DNA from: Massilia kyonggiensis
Lineage (GTDB): Bacteria > Pseudomonadota > Gammaproteobacteria > Burkholderiales > Burkholderiaceae_D
Length of the DNA: 64,000 bases
NCBI RefSeq assembly: GCF_024756235.1
Contig: NZ_JANUGY010000010.1
Span: 124,001-188,000 of the forward strand
Direction of reading: 5' to 3'
Within the stretch, counting starts at the first letter, position 1. Every line of letters starts with the position of its first letter. Under the pieces are notes generated by a model, which was given only the letters and a program-made list of their open reading frames with translations, ran no database searches and was not told where the DNA came from. This document shows positions 27,235 through 35,000 of this stretch, one piece after another. The position numbers and the translations under genes are program-made.

Positions 27235-27554
27235 TGGTCCATCCTTTTCAAGAGGTCTTCCAGGTCATCGAACCGGCTCTCCCAGAACCGGGCCATTTGG
27301 TTCGTCCAGTCGGCCAGCGGCGCCAACGCCTGCAGCTGGGCGGTGTAGTGCGTCTGGCGTCCTTCATGCCGGTCGCGCACGAGCCCCGCCTGCTTCAACA
27401 GGCCCAGATGCTTGGACACGGCCGGCTGCGAGATGCCGGCCCGGGCCGTGAGGGCCCCGACCGTCTGCTCGCCGTCGCGGCACAGCGATTCGAAAATGGC
27501 GCGGCGCGTCGGGTCGCCGAGTGTCCGGAAAAGAATATCGTGGGTATCTGTCAT
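27231..27554 (-). CDS. ArsR-family transcriptional regulator
   Basis: A 107-residue winged-helix repressor. The helix-turn-helix SQPAVSKHLGLLKQAGLV lies at about residues 40-58 and is preceded by LGDPTRRAIFESLCRDGEQTV. No Cys-rich metal site of the ArsR or SmtB type is visible, so it is a non-metal member of the type that controls its own SRPBCC partner gene. It heads the three-gene cluster ArsR-SRPBCC-DUF1801. Upstream, at 27560-27605, are AT-rich bases with repeated AACCGG / CCGGTT elements (TAATAACCGGCTGG and CCAGCCGGTTATTG) that form a strong inverted repeat and are a good candidate operator. Confidence 0.88.
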   Translation of the reverse strand: MTDTHDILFRTLGDPTRRAIFESLCRDGEQTVGALTARAGISQPAVSKHLGLLKQAGLVRDRHEGRQTHYTAQLQALAPLADWTNQMARFWESRFDDLEDLLKRMDQ

Positions 27555-27564
27555 GGCAATTAAT

Positions 27565-27607
27565 AACCGGCTGGCTATGAATCAAATCATAACCAGCCGG
27601 TTATTGG
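27565..27607. promoter_or_regulatory. Inverted repeat upstream of the ArsR gene, candidate operator
   Basis: The sequence AATAACCGGCTGGTTATGA... is mirrored by ...TCATAACCAGCCGGTTATT, so bases 27567-27581 pair with 27590-27604. An inner dyad, GGCTATGA / TCATAACC, also fits. It lies directly before the ArsR start and covers the expected promoter, which suits autorepression by an ArsR-type dimer. It also separates this cluster from the quinone oxidoreductase gene and could end transcription of that gene. Confidence 0.45.
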
Positions 27608-27623
27608 TTGGTCAAGCACTTTT

Positions 27624-28607
27624 TTATCGAGGCCGCAGCAGCACGGCGCCGCTCGTCTGCCCTACTTCCAGCGCGGCATGCGCCTCGGCCGCGCGGGCCA
27701 GCGGCAGGTCCAGCCCGACGGGCACGCGCAGGCCCGCCGCCAGCCGCGCCAGCGTCGCCTGCGCGCCTTCGTGGTACAGGCCGGGGAGCGTCATGAACTG
27801 CATCACGCTCGGCCGGGCGAATGCGATGCCGCGCGGCTTCCCGATCTGCAGCAGGTCGACGGGTTCGATGCTGCCGCCGGCCTGGCCGACACTGGCCGCC
27901 ATACCGTACGGCCGCACGGCGTCGAACGTGCGCAGCAGCGTCGCCCCGCCGATCCCGTCGATCGCGAAGTCCACGCCGCGCCCGCCCGTGAAATCGCGCG
28001 CCGCCGCCACGAAGTCTTCCTCGCGGTACAGGACCACGCGTTCGGCGCCGTGGGCCAGCGCCAGCGCCGCCTTGTCGCGATTGCCGACCGTGCCGATGAC
28101 GCGCGCGCCGAGCGCACTCGCCCACTGCGTCAGCACGAGCCCGAGACCGCCGGCGGCGGCGTGCACGAGGACCGTGTCGCCGGGGCGGAGTTCCCGCACG
28201 TGCGCGAACAGCATGTGCGCCGTGAGACCGCGCAACAGGCCGCCCGCGACGGCATCGAGGGAGACGGCGTCCGGCACCGCGACGAGACGCTCGAGCGGCA
28301 CGTTGCGCACCGCCGCGTAGCCGCCGACCAGCCCCGTGTACGCGACGCGCTGGCCCGGCACGACGCCCGTCACGCCCGGGCCGAGCGCCTCGACGATGCC
28401 GGCGCCCTCGACACCCGGCGTGGCCGGCAGTTGCGGCAGCGGATACGTGCCGTTGCGGTGATACACGTCGAGAAAGTTCACGCCGATGGCCAGCTGGCGC
28501 ATGCGCACCTCGCCGGCCGCCGGCGGCGCGACGGCGAGCCGCTCCGTTTCCAATTGGTCCGCTCCGCCCTGGCGGTGGATGCGCACGTGTTCGATCAAAT
28601 CGTCCAT
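27624..28607 (-). CDS. NADPH:quinone oxidoreductase-like zinc-free alcohol dehydrogenase
   Basis: A 327-residue medium-chain reductase of the quinone oxidoreductase group; the length equals that of the family archetype. The N-terminal GroES-like domain has VNFLDVYHRNGTYPLP and GVEGAGIVEALG. The Rossmann domain has VLVHAAAGGLGLVLTQWA with the glycine-rich AAGGxG nucleotide motif and a following GARVIGTVGN. The Cys ligands of zinc-dependent members are missing. I chose ATG 28607, preceded by AGGAGA. Reduction of quinones or enones with NADPH is expected. It is divergent from a LysR-type gene that probably controls it. Confidence 0.9.
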   Translation of the reverse strand: MDDLIEHVRIHRQGGADQLETERLAVAPPAAGEVRMRQLAIGVNFLDVYHRNGTYPLPQLPATPGVEGAGIVEALGPGVTGVVPGQRVAYTGLVGGYAAVRNVPLERLVAVPDAVSLDAVAGGLLRGLTAHMLFAHVRELRPGDTVLVHAAAGGLGLVLTQWASALGARVIGTVGNRDKAALALAHGAERVVLYREEDFVAAARDFTGGRGVDFAIDGIGGATLLRTFDAVRPYGMAASVGQAGGSIEPVDLLQIGKPRGIAFARPSVMQFMTLPGLYHEGAQATLARLAAGLRVPVGLDLPLARAAEAHAALEVGQTSGAVLLRPR

Positions 28608-28684
28608 GTCATTCTCCTGTTGATGAGAGCCCCATGGTAGATTGATCAAAAATCGTCCGAAATCCCAAAAAATCGCCATTGACT

Positions 28685-29566
28685 GTGCAAAAATCGATAA
28701 GTGAACCACTCGACTGGGACGATATCCGCTATTTCGTCGAACTGGCCCGCCAGGGCAAGCTGAGCGCGACGGCGCGCGTGCTGGACGTCGAGCATTCGAC
28801 CGTCGCGCGCCGCATCGGCATGCTCGAAGCTAGATTGGGGGTGCGCCTGTTCGACCGCCTGCCGAAGCACTGGGCGCTGACCGTGGAAGGCGAGGAATTA
28901 CTGGCGCAGGCACGCCGGGTGGAAGACGAGGCCCTGGCCTTCGCGCGCGCCGGCGCGGGCGCGGCCGCCTTGCGCGGCGTCGTGCGGCTGTCGGCGCCGC
29001 CCACCTTCGCGAGCAGCTTCCTCGTGCCGCGCCTGGGCGCATTGCGCGCGCGCTGGCCCGCGCTCACGCTGGAGATCATCGGCGAAGTCCGCCAGGCCGA
29101 CCTGTACCGGAGAGAGGCCGACCTCGCGCTGCGCATGGCGCGCCCCGAGCAGCCGGGACTGGCGGCCCGGCCGCTCGCGCAAACAGGCTATGGGCTGTAT
29201 GCGGCGCCCGGCTGGTTCGAGCGTCCGCATGACGAATGGGAATTTATCGGCTACGGCGAAGCGATGAAGGACACGCCGCAGCAGGCGTGGCTCGCGAAAT
29301 TCGCGGCCGGGCGGGCGTACTCGTTCTGGACCAACGACGCGGGCGCGATGCTGGCCGCGTGCCGCGCCGGCCTGGGCGTCGCCGTGCTGCCGCACTTCCT
29401 CGGCCGCGGCGATCCGCAGCTGGTGCTGCACCCGGACCACGGCCACGTGCTGAGCCGCCCGCTGTGGCTGGCGGTGCATCCGGACGTGCGCCGTTCGCCG
29501 CGCGTGACGTTGATGGCGGAGCTGCTGGCCGACCTGCTGCAGGAGCACGCGGCCCTGCTCGCCTAG
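28685..29566 (+). CDS. LysR-family transcriptional regulator
   Basis: A 293-residue regulator with an N-terminal winged helix (DIRYFVELARQGKLSATARVL... and HSTVARRIGMLEARLGVRLF, about residues 10-60) and a C-terminal two-lobed effector domain. No strong ribosome binding site is visible; I chose GTG 28685, and an in-frame TTG lies two codons earlier. It is divergent from the quinone oxidoreductase gene, 77 bases apart, and is its likely regulator. The subgroup with a short DWDDIRYF start often controls oxidoreductases or transporters. Confidence 0.85.
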   Translation: MQKSISEPLDWDDIRYFVELARQGKLSATARVLDVEHSTVARRIGMLEARLGVRLFDRLPKHWALTVEGEELLAQARRVEDEALAFARAGAGAAALRGVVRLSAPPTFASSFLVPRLGALRARWPALTLEIIGEVRQADLYRREADLALRMARPEQPGLAARPLAQTGYGLYAAPGWFERPHDEWEFIGYGEAMKDTPQQAWLAKFAAGRAYSFWTNDAGAMLAACRAGLGVAVLPHFLGRGDPQLVLHPDHGHVLSRPLWLAVHPDVRRSPRVTLMAELLADLLQEHAALLA

Positions 29567-29721
29567 TGCAGGGTCACGCTCGGATTCGGGTCGACAGGCG
29601 GCTCGTCGTTCTGCGGCGTGCGGATGGGCGGCTGGTGCGGGTCGGCGGGCTCGAACGGGTCGGGCGGCGGTTCTTCGATGGGCGCGGGATCGGGCGCCCG
29701 GTGCGCGTGCTGCGGGATCAT
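29563..29721 (-). CDS. Tiny proline-rich acidic protein (52 aa)
   Basis: A 52-residue frame starting at ATG 29721 with an AGGAG ribosome binding site. Fourteen of the residues are Pro and ten are Asp or Glu, in motifs such as EEPPPDPFEP, QPPIRTP and DEPPVDPNP. It is fully polar, without signal or membrane segment. Its stop codon overlaps that of the convergent LysR gene. It resembles the other tiny proline-rich gene (8486-8665) in length, Pro content and strong binding site but not in detailed sequence. I do not know a function. Confidence 0.55.
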   Translation of the reverse strand: MIPQHAHRAPDPAPIEEPPPDPFEPADPHQPPIRTPQNDEPPVDPNPSVTLH

Positions 29722-29768
29722 ATGCGAGGCTCCTGCTAAAGATGCCAAAACATTACCATGGGCAGCGG

Positions 29769-29795
29769 TTGACCGACGCGCGCCTGGATTACAAT
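29769..29795 (+). promoter_or_regulatory. Candidate promoter for the paired membrane-protein genes
   Basis: TTGACC (29769-29774) and TACAAT (29790-29795) are separated by 15 bases, slightly short of ideal, and lie 33 bases before the ATG of the first membrane-protein gene. Confidence 0.4.
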
Positions 29796-29827
29796 GGCGG
29801 ATTCGACAGAAAATTCCGAGGAATCCC

Positions 29828-30331
29828 ATGTTGCCGACTCCCGTCGTTGCCGCCGTGCTCGCGCCGTTCGTGCTGTGGCGCATGTACAGCCGCATCAAGC
29901 GCCTGACGACCCGCCAGCGTTCGAAGACGTGGCGTCACCGCACGACGCTCGTGTTCTTCCCGATCCTGCTGCTGGTCCTGACCGCCGTCAGCTTCAAGAC
30001 GAATCCGTTCGCCCTCGTGGGCCTCGCAGCCGGGCTGCCGGTCGGCGCCGTACTGGGCCGCATCGCGATCGGCAGGACGCGCTTCGAACAGGTCGGCACC
30101 GAATTCTTCTTCACCCCGCACGCGCCGATCGGCCTCGCGGTAGCCCTGCTGTTCATGGCCCGCATGGCCTGGCGCGCGTACGAGTTCTTCGCGCTCGGTT
30201 CGGTCGCCCATCACGAGTTCGTATCGAGCCCGCTGACCCTCGTCATCTTCGGCGTGCTGGCCGGCTATTACATGAGCTACGCGTTCGGCCTGCTGTCGTG
30301 GCGCAAGCGCACCGCCACCGTCTCACCTTGA
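29828..30331 (+). CDS. Multi-pass membrane protein, first of a tandem paralogous pair
   Basis: A 167-residue inner-membrane protein with about four hydrophobic segments (residues 3-18, 38-56, 60-80, 100-118 and 135-155 roughly). It shares a layout with the next gene: a short N-terminal helix ending in LWRMYSRIKRLTTRQRSK, a second helix, GRTRFEQVGTEFFFTPHAP between helices, then two more helices. The matching stretch in the neighbour is RRTRFEDTPEGYFFTPPS. No named family is recognised; it resembles small DUF-type cytochrome-c-biogenesis-like membrane proteins. The two genes are ten bases apart and must be one transcript. Confidence 0.78.
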   Translation: MLPTPVVAAVLAPFVLWRMYSRIKRLTTRQRSKTWRHRTTLVFFPILLLVLTAVSFKTNPFALVGLAAGLPVGAVLGRIAIGRTRFEQVGTEFFFTPHAPIGLAVALLFMARMAWRAYEFFALGSVAHHEFVSSPLTLVIFGVLAGYYMSYAFGLLSWRKRTATVSP

Positions 30332-30341
30332 GTTTTTTCGC

Positions 30342-30854
30342 ATGAGTCTTACCACCCTCGCCCTCATCGCCCTCGTCCCCCTGCTCGTGTGGCGCATCTA
30401 TCAGCGCCTGAAACACCAGATGACCCGGCAACGCTCGATCCTGTCGCGCCACTACACCGGCCTGTTCGTCTTCGTCGTCATGATCCTCATCCCCTTGTCG
30501 GAGCTCGGCGACCGCCCGTTCCAGATGGCCGCACTGGCCGCCGGCGCCATCGGCGGCATGGCGCTGGGCACGTACGGCCTGCGCCGTACCCGGTTCGAGG
30601 ACACGCCCGAAGGCTATTTCTTCACGCCGCCGTCGCGCATGGGCATCCTCGTCGCCATGCTGCTGGTGGCGCGCGTGATCTACCTGGGCATCGAGATCTA
30701 CATGAACCAGGGCAGCAGCAAGCCGAATCCGCGCTTCACGGACAGCCCCATCACGATGCTGTGCCTGGGCATGACGGCCGCCTATTTCGCCACGTTCTCC
30801 GCCGCCCTGATGCGCTGGCGCCAGCGCATGCGCAAGCAAATCGGCGACGCTTGA
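30342..30854 (+). CDS. Multi-pass membrane protein, second of a tandem paralogous pair
   Basis: A 170-residue membrane protein paralogous to the preceding gene. Both carry an N-terminal hydrophobic segment followed by a basic loop (WRIYQRLKHQMTRQRSI here), the loop motif R-T-R-F-E-x(5)-F-F-T-P, and a C-terminal helix ending in a basic tail. The pair probably arose by duplication and has since diverged strongly. Function is unknown; a homo- or hetero-oligomer in the membrane is possible. Confidence 0.78.
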   Translation: MSLTTLALIALVPLLVWRIYQRLKHQMTRQRSILSRHYTGLFVFVVMILIPLSELGDRPFQMAALAAGAIGGMALGTYGLRRTRFEDTPEGYFFTPPSRMGILVAMLLVARVIYLGIEIYMNQGSSKPNPRFTDSPITMLCLGMTAAYFATFSAALMRWRQRMRKQIGDA

Positions 30855-30923
30855 TCCGCTTGATCCACTCCAATACACCCTGCATGACCGTGCGGAGAAT
30901 AGCCGGCGGGGCTGCGTAATGTA

Positions 30924-30961
30924 TTGACAACCGTGTCGCGGCTCCAGTCATTTACCTGGAG
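30924..30961 (+). promoter_or_regulatory. Candidate promoter with overlapping inverted repeat before the DUF535 gene
   Basis: A perfect TTGACA box lies at 30924-30929; the only -10 candidate is the weak TCATTT/CATTTA near 30948-30954. That region lies inside the inverted repeat CTCCAG-N8-CTGGAG (30942-30961), so a regulator could bind over the -10 site. The start codon follows at 30967. Confidence 0.4.
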
Positions 30962-30966
30962 CACGC

Positions 30967-31928
30967 ATGGTCTTCGCCCTCCTCACGCGCCACTGGCTGG
31001 CCCGACGGCATTACCCGTTCGCGTCCTGGGCCGCGTGCATCGCGTGCAGCCTGCGCGTGCTGCTGTTCCGCCGCGCGCATGTCGAATTGCTCACGATGGA
31101 CATCTACCGCCACTACGTGACGCAGGTGCACGACGACGTGTTCCACCACCTGAGCCACCGGAACTATCTCGCCCGGGGGTTGTCGCTACGCCAGCGCGTG
31201 CGTTGCGTGCTGACGCATCACCGCTTCGAGGACGCCACGTTCGACGCCGCCTACAAGCATGCCGTCTACCGCGACGGCGGGCTCGTCCTGTGGCAGCACG
31301 AGGCGGACGGCAGCAAGGTCGAGGTCCGGCTCGGCATGGCGCAGCGCCTGAACGCGGAAGGCGACCTCACCCTGACCCTGCTGGCCAACGGCAGGCGCGT
31401 GCACCGTCTGTCGTTCAGCTGGGTCGACGAGCGTTTCGCCGGCCTGGCCGGACTCGGCGTGGCCGGCATCCTGCCGTTCATCGCCCGCAACCAGGGCCAT
31501 CGCGCCGACGAGACGGACGAAGTCGATGCGTTTCGGCGCGCATTCGCCGCCAATTCGCCGCCAATTCGCCGCTGGTCACGACGCCCGGCTTTTTCTGCTA
31601 CGCGGCGCTGCAGGGCATCGCGCTGGCGCTGGGCATGCACCACGTGGTGGCCGTCAAGTCGGCGTGGCACTGCGCCTACGCGCCGGCCGACGACAGGCAG
31701 TTCGCCACCGCCTACGACGGCGTCTGGCGCAGCCTCGGCGGCACCGGGATGCCGGGCCGCGCGTGGCACATCGCACTCCCCTTCCATGCGCGGCCGCTGG
31801 CGGAGATCCCGTCCAGGCATCGCAAGCGGGCGGCGCTGCGGCGCGCATACTGGCAGGTCATCGGCGCAGCAGCGTGCACGGTACTTCGGTCACATCTGGT
31901 CCAGGCCGGCAATACCAAAAATGCGTGA
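30967..31928 (+). pseudogene. DUF535 (VirK/YbjX-like) gene broken by an 11-bp tandem duplication
   Basis: The first 195 codons encode a DUF535 protein (for example MDIYRHYVTQVHDDVFHHLSHRNY, HRLSFSWVDERFAGLAGLGVAGI). The frame is then lost, and the family's C-terminal part (YAALQGIALALGMHHVVAVKS, AWHCAYAPADDRQFATAYDGVW, to TGA 31926-31928) continues in another frame. Between the two lies an exact 11-base tandem duplication (31550-31571). Removing one copy joins the two parts into a single frame of about 316 residues, close to the size of YbjX. Read as it stands, the protein would run on in the wrong frame to 31974, rich in Arg, Ser and Thr. DUF535 proteins are linked to virulence and antimicrobial-peptide resistance, but their chemistry is unknown. 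Confidence 0.8.
31550..31571. repeat. 11-bp tandem duplication causing the frameshift
   Basis: The 11-base unit CCAATTCGCCG is present twice without spacer, at 31550-31560 and 31561-31571; a partial third copy (ATTCGCCG) precedes at 31542-31549. Eleven bases shift the reading frame by two, exactly what is needed to explain the switch from frame one to frame three in the DUF535 gene. Confidence 0.92.
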
Positions 31929-32043
31929 AAAACCACAGTTTACCCAAAATACATTTCCAAGAGTCAATTTATAGTTCTTCAATGCTATAGTTTTCAGTTC
32001 AATGGGGAAGTCATCGCGTCCCCGGATACAACAAGGAAAACTC

Positions 32044-35000
32044 ATGGCTACGAACTACGACGCTGCCGTCAATTCTTTCTATCTCGCGTATTACGGCCGT
32101 CCCGCCGATCCGGCCGGCCTGGCCTACTGGTCGCAAGCGCTCGCGCAAAACAATGGCGACTTCAGCGCCATCATCGACGCATTCTCGACGTCGGCCGAAG
32201 CGACGGCCCGCTTTGGCGACGCCACCCCCAGCGATCGCATCGCCGACGTCTACCAGCAATTGTTCAACCGCGCGCCGGACCCGGCCGGCCTCGAATACTG
32301 GACCAAGGCCATCGAGTCCGGCAGCATCAGCATGGCGGACGCCGCCATCCAGATCATGAACGGCGCCCAGAGCACGGACGCGCAACTGTCGACCCTGCGC
32401 CAGGAAGCTGCCGCCCAGTTCACCGCCGAAGTGGCCGCCTCGGGCGTGGCCTACGACGGCGCCGCCGCCGTCGAAGCCGCGCGCGTCCTGATCGCCGCGA
32501 TCACGCCCGAGTCGAGCACGGCCGACATCCAGTCGCTCGTCACGGCCACCAAATCGCTCGTCCAGACGGCGCACGACAATCCGGAAGTCATCACCGCACT
32601 CGCCAGCAACGGCAACCTGACGACGCTGCTGACTTCGGCCAGCGCGAAGGCCGATCCGGTCGCGATGGTCCAGGCGCTGGCCAGCGTCGGCAAGGCCGCG
32701 GCCAGCGATCCCGCCGCGCTGACGACGCTGAAACAGGGCGGCGGCATGGCCGGCCTCGTCGAATCGCTTCCGGCCGGCGCGAGCCTGCAGGACGTGGCCC
32801 AGGCCGCGGACAAGGGCGGCCTCTCCGCCGTGACGGACATCGTCAAACCGTCCGCGCCTTCCGACACCACGCCGCCGGCCGCGCCCAAGGTCGAACTCGT
32901 CGCGGACACCGGCGCGAGCGCCACCGACCACATCACGAGCAACGGGCAGGTCAAGGTCAGCGGCATTGAAGCCGGCGCCACGTGGCAATACAGCACGGAC
33001 GGCAAGACCTGGACGACGGGTCCGGCCGCCACCAACGGCACGGCCCTGCTGGACACCACCACGAACGGCGCGCAAAAGCTGCAGGTCCGCGCCATCGACG
33101 CGGCCGGCAACGCCAGTGCCGCCGCCACGCTCGAATTCACGCTCGCCACGACCTTTACCCCGCGCCTGGCGTTCCAGGGCCCGGACGGCAAGGACCTGCC
33201 GGTGGACGCCATGGTGACGAACACGGACTTTTACTGGGTCACGCTGTACGGTGCGAAAGGCGCGGCGTCCACCAGCTTCCAGATCTCGGACACCGGCGCG
33301 GACGGCACCTGGGTCACGGCCAAGGACACCGATCCACTGACCGACGGCACGCATTTCATCCGCTACATCGTCACGGACATGGCCGGCAACACGGCCCCGT
33401 CGAACCCGCTGAAGCTCGTCATGAACCACGCGCTGCCCAGTGCGCCGGCCGTGCAGCTCGCCGAGGACACCGGCGCCAGCGCCACCGACCACATCACGAG
33501 CAACGGCCAGGTCAGGATCACCGGCCTGGATGCCACCGCCACCTGGTCGTACAGCACCAACGACGGCCAGACCTGGACCGCGGGCCCGGCCGCCGACCAG
33601 GCCGGCACGGCCCTGCTGGACCTCGGCGCGGGCCAGCACCACCTGCTGGTGCGCACGTTCGAGACGGTCGACGGCACCGAGACATTCAGCATCAAGGCGC
33701 TCGACTACACGGTCAACACCGTGTTCAAGCCGACGCTTGCCTTCCGCGACGGTGCGAACGGCGCGGACCTGACGACCCTGAAGCTGCTGACGAACACGGA
33801 CGACTACTGGGTCACCCTGCATGGCGGCAAGGACGCCGCCAAGGTCATCTTCCAGGTGTCCGACAGCGGCAAGGACGGCACGTGGGTTGAGGCCGATCCA
33901 GCGGCCCCGCTGTCCGACGGCGCCCACTTCATCCGCTACATCGTCACCGACCTGGCCGGCAACACGGGCACGACGAACGCGCTCGAAGTCGACATGGACA
34001 AGACTGCACCGGCCGCGCCCAAGGTCGAACTCGTCGAAGACACCGGTGCGAGCGCGACCGACCACATCACCAGCAAGGGGCAGGTCAAGGTCAGCGGTAT
34101 CGAAGCCGGCGCGAAATGGCAATACAGCACGGACGGCACCACCTGGACGACGGGTCCGGCCGCCGACCAGACGGGCACCGCGTTGCTGGACACCACCGCG
34201 AACGGTGCGCAGAAGCTGCAGGTCCGCGCCATCGACGCGGCCGGCAACGCCAGTGCCGCCGCCACGCTCGAATTCACGCTCGCCACGACCTTTACCCCGC
34301 GCCTGGCGTTCCAGGGCCCGGACGGCAAGGACCTGCCGGTGGACGCCATGGTGACGAACACGGACTTTTACTGGGTCACGCTGTACGGCGCGAAAGGCGC
34401 GGCGTCCACCAGCTTCCAGATCTCAGACACCGGCGCGGACGGCACCTGGAAGCCGGCCCTGGACACCGACCCGCTGACCGATGGCACTCACTACATCCGC
34501 TACATCGTCACGGACATGGCCGGCAACACGGCCCCGTCGAACCCGCTGAAGCTCGTGATGAACCACGCGCTGCCCAACGCGCCGGCCGTGCAGCTCGCCC
34601 AGGACACCGGCGCGAGCGCCACCGACCACATCACGAGCAACGGCCAGGTCAAAATCACCGGCCTGGATGCGACCGCCACCTGGTCGTACAGCACCAACGA
34701 CGGCCAGACCTGGACCGCGGGCCCGGCAGCCGACCAGACCGGCACTGCCCTGCTGGACCTCGGCGCAGGCCAGCACCACCTGCTGGTGCGCACGTTCGAG
34801 ACGGTCGACGGCACCGAGACGTTCAGCATCAAGGCACTCGACTACACGGTCAACACCGTGTTCAAGCCGACGCTCGCCTTCCGCGACGGCGCGAACGGCG
34901 CGGACCTGACGACCACGAAGCTCCTGACGAACACGGACGACTACTGGGTCACCCTGCACGGCGGCAAGGACGCCGCCAAGGTCGTGTTCCAGGTGTCCGA

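Noticed and set aside
30967..31974. DUF535 frame taken at face value as a 335-residue protein
   Set aside because: After codon 195 the frame turns into Arg/Ser/Thr-rich sequence, while the family's C-terminal part continues in another frame after an 11-base duplication.
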